Assembly (NCBI GenBank): GCA_003511845.1
Contig: DOIV01000076.1
Span: 1,423-10,063 of the forward strand
Direction of reading: 5' to 3'
Length of the DNA: 8,641 nucleotides
Source of the DNA: Flavobacteriaceae bacterium
GTDB lineage: Bacteria; Bacteroidota; Bacteroidia; Flavobacteriales; Flavobacteriaceae
The position numbers and the translations under genes are program-made. The notes beneath the pieces are model-generated. The model was not told the origin of the DNA. It was given only the letters and a program-made list of their open reading frames with translations, and made no database searches. Below, in pieces: positions 1-6,492 of this stretch; position 1 is the stretch's first letter; each line of letters begins with the position of its first letter.

Positions 1-1070
1 TCATCAGCAATATGTTCAGTTGCTTTAACCAATGCCAATTTCTTTATGTTTTTACTCAATTTTTGTTGTTGTTCTTCATTATTTAATACGTTTTCAAAAA
101 CCGATTGAAAACTATCCAATTCATTTTCTTTTAATAGAATTGCTGCATCTTTATCAACTACAGCCATCGCATTTTTAGTTTGATGATCTTCTGCTACATT
201 GGGTGACGGAATAAAAATAACAGGCTTTCCTACGATACACAATTCAGATATTGAACCAGCTCCTGCTCTACTAATAATCACATCTGCCGCTGCATAAGCT
301 AAATCCATTTTATTGATAAATTCAAGTACATTTACCCTATCTAATTCGTTATACTTTTTATAATCTTGAAAATATAATTTTCCTGTTTGCCAAACTACTT
401 GTACATTTTGATCTACCAACCATTGAATGTGCTTTTCTATCAGTTGATTGATTGCTCTTGCACCAAGACTACCTCCTAAAATTAAGAGTGTTTTTTGAAA
501 TGTATTTAGTTTAAACAATTCTTGACCATCACTTCGTTTGTCAGTAATTTCTAGTAAATCTTGGCGAACTGGGTTTCCTGTTTTTACAATTTTATCTTTT
601 GGGAAAAACCGTTCTAAACCATCATAAGCCACACAAATAGTATTCACCTTTTTACTCAATAATTTATTGGTGATACCTGGATAAGAATTCTGCTCTTGCA
701 CCAATGTCTGAATCCCTTTTCTGCTTGCCATTTTCAAAGTAGGTCCAGAAGCAAATCCACCAGTACCTATAACCACATTAGGTTTGAATTTTTTTATAAT
801 TTTATTAGCATTCCACAAACTACTTATCAATTTAAATGGAAACATTAAATTTTTCAACGTAAGCTTCCGCTGAATGCCTGAAATCCACAAGCCTTTAATA
901 GCATAACCTGCCTGAGGCACTTTTTGCATTTCCATTCTACCCTTAGCCCCAACAAAAAGAAAATTTGCATCAGGATGGCGTTTTTTCAATTCATTTGCAA
1001 TTGCAATTGCAGGATAAATATGACCACCTGTACCTCCACCGCTTATTAATATGTTTATATTTTTATTCAA
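1..1070 (-). CDS. murG: MurG, lipid II-forming GlcNAc transferase (3' end cut by window)
   Basis: Undecaprenyl-diphospho-muramoylpentapeptide beta-N-acetylglucosaminyltransferase. It transfers GlcNAc from UDP-GlcNAc to lipid I on the inner face of the cytoplasmic membrane, giving lipid II. I translated 356 codons by hand. The GT-B fold motifs are present: the glycine-rich loop [11 protein letters not shown] (residues 10-20), GTGGFASGP (102-110), EQN (126-128), GNPVR (165-169), GGSLGAR (199-205), RAGAGSISE (268-276, with the family's conserved Glu at 276) and EDHQ (294-297). The start is TTG at 1068-1070: a TAA stop lies two codons upstream in frame (1074-1076), and no ATG, GTG or TTG occurs between that TTG and the glycine-rich loop. 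MurG proteins are usually about 355-370 residues, so only a few C-terminal residues are missing. It follows ftsW after 38 bases; murC is the usual next gene but is not visible. The identification is secure. Confidence 0.96.
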   Translation of the reverse strand, partial: MNKNINILISGGGTGGHIYPAIAIANELKKRHPDANFLFVGAKGRMEMQKVPQAGYAIKGLWISGIQRKLTLKNLMFPFKLISSLWNANKIIKKFKPNVVIGTGGFASGPTLKMASRKGIQTLVQEQNSYPGITNKLLSKKVNTICVAYDGLERFFPKDKIVKTGNPVRQDLLEITDKRSDGQELFKLNTFQKTLLILGGSLGARAINQLIEKHIQWLVDQNVQVVWQTGKLYFQDYKKYNELDRVNVLEFINKMDLAYAAADVIISRAGAGSISELCIVGKPVIFIPSPNVAEDHQTKNAMAVVDKDAAILLKENELDSFQSVFENVLNNEEQQQKLSKNIKKLALVKATEHIAD

Positions 1071-1108
1071 TCTTTATTTTGTCTTTTCTCTATTTTCTAT
1101 TTAAGCTT
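1071..1108 (-). other. Short ftsW-murG spacer
   Basis: This 38-base gap between the ftsW TGA and the murG TTG is rich in A and G on the coding strand, with the purine stretch AGAGAAAAGA about 12-20 bases before the TTG. I see no good Shine-Dalgarno match, no hairpin and no promoter of the Bacteroidota TAnnTTTG type. It probably acts only as an A-rich translation leader within the operon mRNA. Confidence 0.5.
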
Positions 1109-2311
1109 TCAACCGATCGTCTCATGTAAAATACTTAAAGGGTTATCATCGTTTTTATTCATCTTCTTTTTTACAATCTCTTCTCTTGCTGCACTTACAC
1201 TCAACACAATTCCGATAGCAAAACAAGTCATCCAAATAGAAGTACCTCCTGTACTTATTAATGGTAATGGTTGCCCTGTTACAGGAAATAACCCTACTGC
1301 TACTGCCATATTAATTAAAGCTTGAAAAACAATAGGTATCCCCACTCCTACAACCAACAACATTCCAAATACAGTTTCAGTTTTAGTGGCAACAATTACA
1401 ATTCTAAAAAGCAATCCTAAATACAAAACCATTAATAGAAATCCACCAATCAAGCCAAACTCTTCAATAATAATGGCATAAATAAAATCTGATGATGATT
1501 GTGGTAAAAAATTCTTTTGAACACTTTTACCAGGTCCTTTACCTTGCATTTCACCAGAAGCTATAGCTAATTTTGCTTTTTCTGCCTGATAGTTTGCTTC
1601 TTCATCAGGGTTTGAGAAATTTTCAACTCTATTAATCCACGTGTTAATTCTTGTGTTTTTGAATGTGTCTGGAAAGGTCTTGGCACTAAAAACGAATAGA
1701 CTCAATATTAAAATACCTACACCTAAAATTACGCCTATAAACTTCAAAGGATAACCACCTAAAAATGCAATAAGCAACACCATTACAAAAATAATTGCCG
1801 TCGTAGAAAAATTTGCTGGCAAAATTAATAACAACACGGCTCCAATAGGAATCCACAACTTCCAAACGCTTTCTTTAAAAAATATTTTCTTTGCTTTATT
1901 TTTTGCTAAATATCTTGCCAAATACATCATCACCACAACACTTGCCAAGGTTGATGTTTGAAAACCAATCCCCACAAAAGGAATATTTATCCATCTACTT
2001 GCATTTGCACCACTGATGGTTTTTCCTTGAAATAAGGTATAAGCTAACAACACCAAAACTAAAGGAATCAACAATGTTGAAAGTCCACTAAAATAACGGT
2101 ATGGAATTTTATGAGTTGCATAAATAATAACAAAACCGAGCAATAATAACATAGCGTGTTTGAGCAAGTACCCTAAGGTAGTGCCTTTACCGACTACACC
2201 TACCAAATTGGTACTTGCACTATACACAGGGAGAAAGGAAAATATTGCCAACAAAGCAATAATAGCCCAAATGGTTCTGTCACCACTAATATTTTTAAGC
2301 ACTCTTGTCAT
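1109..2311 (-). CDS. ftsW: FtsW, septal SEDS peptidoglycan glycosyltransferase
   Basis: Integral membrane SEDS-family protein of 400 residues that polymerises lipid II into glycan strands at the septum, working with its cognate class B PBP (the ftsI product here). The sequence shows many hydrophobic helices, for example about 13-31, 48-67, 76-95, 112-133, 152-185, 190-209, 278-306, 315-343 and 355-376. Family motifs are ANASRWINI (102-110), KGPGKSVQKNFLPQ (258-271) and SSSDFIYAII.EE (272-284). Asp275 aligns with the Asp that is essential in FtsW and RodA. PLPLISTGGTS follows at 348-358. The usual Asp-bearing QPDxGT motif reads PANFST (166-171), which I believe is the common Bacteroidota form. 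The ATG directly abuts the murD TAA, which suggests coupled translation. FtsW is preferred over RodA because of its place in the dcw cluster beside murD and murG. Confidence 0.96.
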   Translation of the reverse strand: MTRVLKNISGDRTIWAIIALLAIFSFLPVYSASTNLVGVVGKGTTLGYLLKHAMLLLLGFVIIYATHKIPYRYFSGLSTLLIPLVLVLLAYTLFQGKTISGANASRWINIPFVGIGFQTSTLASVVVMMYLARYLAKNKAKKIFFKESVWKLWIPIGAVLLLILPANFSTTAIIFVMVLLIAFLGGYPLKFIGVILGVGILILSLFVFSAKTFPDTFKNTRINTWINRVENFSNPDEEANYQAEKAKLAIASGEMQGKGPGKSVQKNFLPQSSSDFIYAIIIEEFGLIGGFLLMVLYLGLLFRIVIVATKTETVFGMLLVVGVGIPIVFQALINMAVAVGLFPVTGQPLPLISTGGTSIWMTCFAIGIVLSVSAAREEIVKKKMNKNDDNPLSILHETIG

Positions 2312-2314
2312 TTA
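2309..2314 (-). other. murD/ftsW zero-gap junction (TAA directly followed by ATG)
   Basis: On the coding strand the murD stop TAA (2312-2314) is followed with no gap by the ftsW start ATG (2309-2311). No Shine-Dalgarno-like sequence precedes the ATG. The arrangement suggests that ribosomes finishing MurD restart on ftsW. This is inference from spacing only. Confidence 0.6.
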
Positions 2315-3700
2315 TAATAGTTTAACAGCATCTTTAAATTGTCTACCTCTATCTTCGTAATTTTCAAACAAATCAAAACTAGCACAAGCAGGAGATAACA
2401 ATACAGTATCACCTTTTTCTGATAGTTTATAAGCCACTTTTACCGCCTCTTCTGCACCTGCCGTTTCTATCATAAAATCAACAACGTTTCCAAAAGTTTC
2501 TTTGATTTTTGAATTATCTAAACCTAAACACACAATTGCTTTTACCTTTTCTCTTACCAAAGGCAACAGCTCAGTATAATCATTACCTTTGTCTGTACCC
2601 CCAACTATCCAAATTGTTGGTGTTTTCATACTCTCTAAAGCATAATAAGTTGCATTTACATTTGTTGCTTTTGAATCATTGATATACTGAACACCATTAA
2701 TCTTGAAAACTGATTCTAATCGATGTTCAACACTTTCAAAATCTTCTAGACTCTCTCTAAGCGTTTCATTTCTTACAGTTAATAATTTTGCCACCAAGGC
2801 AGATGCCATAGCGTTTTTTGTATTGTGCTTTCCTCGTAAGGCTAATGCTGCTATACTCATAGTAAATATATTTGTGTCGGTTTGAATAATTAGTTTTTCA
2901 TCTTTTATATATGCTCCTTTTTCTACAATTCTATTTAGTGAAAAAGGCAATAATTGTGCTTCTGTTTTATTGTCTCTAAGCCAGTTTTCTATAGCCTGAT
3001 CATCTGCATCATAAATCAAATAATCATTAGCTGTTTGATTTATGGTTATTCTAAATTTAGAATTGATATAGTTTTCATAGTTATAATCATATCTATCTAA
3101 ATGGTCAGGTGAAATATTGGTAATTATTGCTATATGAGGAGCGAAATCAACAATACCATCTAACTGAAAGCTACTAAGTTCTAACACATACGTATCGTAA
3201 TTCTTATTAGCTATTTGCAAAGCAAAACTGTCGCCAATATTACCTGCCATACTCACATTTAATTCCGCTTTTTTCAGAATATGGTTTATCATCATGGTTG
3301 TAGTAGTTTTACCATTACTACCTGTAACACCCACAATAGTTGCATCTGTGAATTTTGAAGCAAACTCTATTTCTGAAATTACTGGAATTCCTTTTTTAAC
3401 CAACTCTTGAACTAGAGCTACCTTATCGGGTATTCCTGGGCTTTTCATTACCACATCAGCATCAAATATTTTGCTTTCTGTATGTTTTCCTTCCTCAAAA
3501 AGAATATCATTATGTAAAAGAACCTCTTTATAGTTATCAGCTATCGCACCCTTATCAGATACAAAAACTTTATATTTATTTATTTTTGCTAGAATTGCTG
3601 TACCTACTCCACTCTCACCCCCTCCAAGAATCACCAGTCGCTCTCTTAACCCCTCTAAAAAGGAGTTTTCATCTTCTATATTTATATCTTTACTTTTCAC
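2312..3700 (-). CDS. murD: MurD, UDP-MurNAc-L-alanine:D-glutamate ligase
   Basis: Cytoplasmic ATP-dependent ligase that adds D-glutamate to UDP-MurNAc-L-Ala, the second amino-acid step of the stem peptide. It has 462 residues. The N-terminal nucleotide-binding domain begins with RLVILGGGESGVG (21-33), and SPGIP lies at 87-91. The central ATPase domain has the P-loop GSNGKTTT (127-134), ELSSFQL (174-180), NISPDHLDRY (195-204) and YINSKFRI with Lys215, the likely carbamylated lysine. The C-terminal domain has HRLE (326-329), NDSKATN (341-347), GGTDKG (367-372) and SPACASFDLF (436-445). The start is GTG at 3698-3700, immediately preceded in frame by TAA. The first 20 or so residues look like an extension compared with relatives that begin almost at the glycine-rich strand, so the true start deserves checking. 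It lies 74 bases after mraY and abuts ftsW. Confidence 0.97.
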   Translation of the reverse strand: MKSKDINIEDENSFLEGLRERLVILGGGESGVGTAILAKINKYKVFVSDKGAIADNYKEVLLHNDILFEEGKHTESKIFDADVVMKSPGIPDKVALVQELVKKGIPVISEIEFASKFTDATIVGVTGSNGKTTTTMMINHILKKAELNVSMAGNIGDSFALQIANKNYDTYVLELSSFQLDGIVDFAPHIAIITNISPDHLDRYDYNYENYINSKFRITINQTANDYLIYDADDQAIENWLRDNKTEAQLLPFSLNRIVEKGAYIKDEKLIIQTDTNIFTMSIAALALRGKHNTKNAMASALVAKLLTVRNETLRESLEDFESVEHRLESVFKINGVQYINDSKATNVNATYYALESMKTPTIWIVGGTDKGNDYTELLPLVREKVKAIVCLGLDNSKIKETFGNVVDFMIETAGAEEAVKVAYKLSEKGDTVLLSPACASFDLFENYEDRGRQFKDAVKLL

Positions 3701-3718
3701 TTATCTATTTATTCTTTA

Positions 3719-3737
3719 CACAACAATACTTGTTGTG
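3719..3737 (-). repeat. Perfect 8-bp inverted repeat in the mraY-murD spacer
   Basis: CACAACAAGTATTGTTGTG on the coding strand: 8-base arms (3719-3726 and 3730-3737) that are perfect reverse complements, with a 3-base centre. It lies 19 bases before the murD GTG within the 74-base spacer (3701-3774), next to the purine-rich stretch GGGAAGGGAAG. The U-run expected of an intrinsic terminator is absent on the coding strand; the sequence after it is TAAAGAATAAATAG. It may be a small mRNA hairpin affecting murD translation, a protein-binding palindrome, or chance. I see no confident promoter in the spacer. Confidence 0.45.
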
Positions 3738-3774
3738 CTTCCCTTCCCTTTGAGGTGGGATTAAGAGATGAGAT

Positions 3775-5013
3775 TTATCTCACCTTTAATGTTATGATTG
3801 ATAATACTGCCAACATGATTCCTATAATCCAAAATCGAGTAACTATTTTACTTTCGTGATATCCTTTTTTTTGATAATGATGATGTAAAGGAGACATTAG
3901 AAAAATACGCCTGCCTTCACCGTATTTTTTTCGAGTGTATTTGAAATAGCTTACTTGAAGCATTACCGATAAATTTTCTGCTAAAAAGATACCTGCTAGA
4001 ATAGGTATTAATAATTCTTTACGTGTAGATATCGCTATTACGGCAATAATTCCTCCAACCGTCAAACTACCAGTATCTCCCATAAATACTTGTGCCGGAT
4101 ACGTATTGTACCATAAAAAACCAATCAATCCTCCTGCAAAAGCACTAATAAAAATGGTCATTTCACCTGAATACGGTATGTACATTACGTTTAGATAATT
4201 AGCAAAAATGATATTACCAGAAACCCATGCAAACACACCTAATGTTAAAACTATTATCGCTGAAGAACCTGCAGCCAAACCATCAATACCGTCAGTTAAA
4301 TTTGCTCCATTAGAAACTGCAGTAATGATAAATATTACAACCAAAATAAATGGAAGCCATGCGTATTTTTGATAATCATCGCCAAGCCAGCTAATCAAGT
4401 CTGAATAGTCAAATTCGTTATTTTTAAAAAAGGGTACATTCGTTTTTAATGATTTATGTTCTGGTCCAAACAAACTAGAAGGATTTTCCGTTTGCAACTG
4501 TTGCACTTGAGCAGCATTAGAATTTTTAAGCTCTTCTTTTATCACAACTTGAGGAGAAAAATACAACATCAACCCCACAAAAATACCCAAGCCAACTTGA
4601 CCTAAAACTTTAAATTTACCCTTTAAACCATCCTTGTTTTTTCGAAATACCTTAATATAATCGTCTAAGAAACCAATAGCTCCCATCCAAATGGTGGTTA
4701 CCAATAAAATAATAATATATATATTATCTAATTTAGCTAAAAGCAATACTGGCAATACCGTAGCCAAAATAATAATGACACCCCCCATAGTTGGTGTCCC
4801 TGCTTTTTGAACTTGACCATCTAAACCTAAATCTCTAATGGTTTCGCCCACTTGAAGATTTCTTAATTTATCAATAATTCTTTTCCCAAAAATGGTAGAA
4901 ATCAATAATGAAAGCACAAAAGCCAAAGCAGATCTGAATGAGATGAACTGAAATAAACCAGCTCCAGAAAGCTGATAGTGTTTTTCTAAATAATCAAATA
5001 AGTAATATAACAT
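3775..5013 (-). CDS. mraY: MraY, phospho-MurNAc-pentapeptide translocase
   Basis: Polytopic membrane enzyme that transfers phospho-MurNAc-pentapeptide from UDP to undecaprenyl phosphate, giving lipid I. It has 412 residues. Conserved cytoplasmic motifs are KAGTPTMGG (70-78), GFLDDYIK (114-121, with the Asp pair 117-118), [14 protein letters not shown] (234-247), FMGDTGSL (310-317) and [10 protein letters not shown] (375-384). Hydrophobic helices include about 77-93, 97-113, 136-152, 218-234, 250-270, 285-301, 317-330, 336-353 and 392-409. It is about 50 residues longer than E. coli MraY (360). Most of the excess is a polar, Gln/Asn-rich stretch at about 155-212 between two helices, which is probably extracytoplasmic; long MraY proteins appear usual for Bacteroidota. 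The ATG at 5011-5013 lies 15 bases after murE, with an A-rich leader and no Shine-Dalgarno site. murF, which sits between murE and mraY in E. coli, is absent here. Confidence 0.97.
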   Translation of the reverse strand: MLYYLFDYLEKHYQLSGAGLFQFISFRSALAFVLSLLISTIFGKRIIDKLRNLQVGETIRDLGLDGQVQKAGTPTMGGVIIILATVLPVLLLAKLDNIYIIILLVTTIWMGAIGFLDDYIKVFRKNKDGLKGKFKVLGQVGLGIFVGLMLYFSPQVVIKEELKNSNAAQVQQLQTENPSSLFGPEHKSLKTNVPFFKNNEFDYSDLISWLGDDYQKYAWLPFILVVIFIITAVSNGANLTDGIDGLAAGSSAIIVLTLGVFAWVSGNIIFANYLNVMYIPYSGEMTIFISAFAGGLIGFLWYNTYPAQVFMGDTGSLTVGGIIAVIAISTRKELLIPILAGIFLAENLSVMLQVSYFKYTRKKYGEGRRIFLMSPLHHHYQKKGYHESKIVTRFWIIGIMLAVLSIITLKVR

Positions 5014-5028
5014 CTATAAATTTTGTTT

Positions 5029-6492
5029 TTACTTTTGTAATTGTTTTAATATTTCTGTGATGGTTTCGTAATCATCAAAATGAGTTCTTACACCATGAAT
5101 TTCTTGATATGCTTCATGTCCTTTACCTGCAATCAGTAAAATATCTCCTTTTTCAGCCATAGCACTTGCCGTTTTTATTGCCTGTTTTCTATCTACAATA
5201 GAAATGTATTTTTTAAAATTTTGAGGGGCTACACCAGCTTCCATTTCATCAATAATAGTCTGAGGGTTTTCACTTCTAGGATTGTCAGAAGTAAAAATGG
5301 TTTGATTGGATAATTGCGTTGCAATATGTGCCATTTTAGGACGCTTGATTTTATCTCTATCACCACCACAACCAACAACAGTAATTACCTTTTCGTTATG
5401 GGTTCTTATTGTATTTATAGTTTCTAATACATTTTTTAAAGCATCTGGTGTATGTGCATAATCAACAATAGCAGTGATTCCGCTTTCAGACACCAAGTAT
5501 TGAAAACGTCCACTCACGCTTTCTAATCCGCTTAACAACCTTAAACTCTCTAGCTCTTCTATCTCCAACAGGTCTGCAGTTGCATATATTGCCAATAAAT
5601 TATAGGCATTGAAATTACCTATCAATTTTGTCCAAACTTCATGCGTGTTGATATTGAGCAGCAAACCATTTAATTGATTTTCTATAATTTTAGCTTTGTA
5701 ATCAGCAATAGTTTTTAAAGCATACGAATGTTTTTTAGCTACTGTATTTTGTAGCATAACACCTCCGTTTTTATCATCAATATTCACCAAAGCAAAAGCC
5801 GATTTAGGCAAATCATCAAAAAAGGATTTCTTAACATCTCTATACTCCGCAAACGAACTGTGATAATCTAAATGGTCATGAGATAAGTTGGTAAATATTC
5901 CGCCAGTAAAGAATAATCCTTTGGTTCTTTTTTGATGAATACCATGTGAACTCACTTCCATAAAACAATGTGTAACTCCGCTATCAACCATCATTTTCAA
6001 ATAATGATTAATCATCAATGAATCTGGAGTAGTATGTGTTGCCGTAAATTCATCATTATCAACCAATATTTTTACCGTCGATAACAAGCCTACTTTAAAA
6101 CCTGCAACTTTAAATAAATTATACAATAACGTTGCAATGGTAGTTTTACCATTAGTACCTGTAATGCCAATTAACTTTAATTTTTGAGACGGATTCTCAT
6201 AAAAATTATCAGCCATAATTGCCAATGCTTCTTTAGAATCCTTTACCAAAACATAGACAATATTCTCTAATGTATTTTCAGGCAGATCTTCACAAATAAT
6301 TACTGAAGCTCCGCTCTCAATTACTGATGGTATATACTGATGAGCATCTACAACTGTTCCTTTCAACGCTATAAACACATCATTTTTCGTTACTTTTCTT
6401 GAATCAAAAACAAGTATATTTACTGAAACATCTGTGCTTCCATACACAGCTTCAACAGCTACTTTATACAATATGTCTTTTAATTTTTTCAC
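5029..6492 (-). CDS. murE: MurE, UDP-MurNAc-tripeptide synthetase (meso-DAP type)
   Basis: Cytoplasmic ATP-dependent ligase that adds the third residue to UDP-MurNAc-L-Ala-D-Glu. It has 487 residues. The N-terminal UDP-binding domain carries FDSR (29-32). The central domain has the P-loop GTNGKTT (112-118), THTTPD (152-157), EVSSHG (179-184), SHDHLDYH (204-211) and YRDVK with Lys221, the likely carbamylated lysine. The C-terminal domain has YAHTPD (345-350), DNPRSE (403-408) and AGKGHE (455-460). DNPR is the signature of meso-diaminopimelate rather than L-lysine specificity, so DAP-type peptidoglycan is predicted. The start is GTG at 6490-6492. No ATG, GTG or TTG lies upstream before the in-frame stop TAA at 6562-6564, and the next Met is residue 93. 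It overlaps the ftsI stop by four bases (GTGA) and precedes mraY by 15 bases. Confidence 0.97.
   Translation of the reverse strand: MKKLKDILYKVAVEAVYGSTDVSVNILVFDSRKVTKNDVFIALKGTVVDAHQYIPSVIESGASVIICEDLPENTLENIVYVLVKDSKEALAIMADNFYENPSQKLKLIGITGTNGKTTIATLLYNLFKVAGFKVGLLSTVKILVDNDEFTATHTTPDSLMINHYLKMMVDSGVTHCFMEVSSHGIHQKRTKGLFFTGGIFTNLSHDHLDYHSSFAEYRDVKKSFFDDLPKSAFALVNIDDKNGGVMLQNTVAKKHSYALKTIADYKAKIIENQLNGLLLNINTHEVWTKLIGNFNAYNLLAIYATADLLEIEELESLRLLSGLESVSGRFQYLVSESGITAIVDYAHTPDALKNVLETINTIRTHNEKVITVVGCGGDRDKIKRPKMAHIATQLSNQTIFTSDNPRSENPQTIIDEMEAGVAPQNFKKYISIVDRKQAIKTASAMAEKGDILLIAGKGHEAYQEIHGVRTHFDDYETITEILKQLQK
6489..6492 (-). other. ftsI/murE four-base GTGA overlap
   Basis: The coding-strand tetranucleotide GTGA contains both the murE GTG start (6490-6492) and the ftsI TGA stop (6489-6491). 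This is a classic arrangement for termination-reinitiation. There is no Shine-Dalgarno sequence at normal spacing; the nearest AGGAGA lies about 40 bases upstream (6532-6537). Confidence 0.65.

Noticed and set aside
998..1013. Short repeated TTGCAA/GCAATT pattern in murG
   Set aside because: It encodes the alternating Ala-Ile residues just after the glycine-rich loop, so it reflects codon use and not a repeat element.
2160..2360. Short plus-strand open frames (also at 2703-2885, 6399-6596 and 7568-7777)
   Set aside because: Each is antisense to a well-supported gene, has no leader signals and no recognisable motif. I treat them as shadows.
3719..3737. Inverted repeat read as an intrinsic terminator after mraY
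   Set aside because: On the coding strand the stem is followed by TAAAGAATAAATAG rather than a T-run, and murD starts 19 bases later in the same direction. On the other strand a C/T mix follows, and no plus-strand gene would end there.
3769..3782. Six-base inverted repeat TGAGAT/ATCTCA across the mraY stop codon
   Set aside because: The two-base centre is too short for a stable hairpin loop and the stem is weak; it is easily explained by chance.
4706..4728. AT-only run including TATATATATT in mraY
   Set aside because: It codes for the Ile/Tyr-rich membrane helix near residues 97-102. AT richness alone is no evidence of a promoter or origin here.
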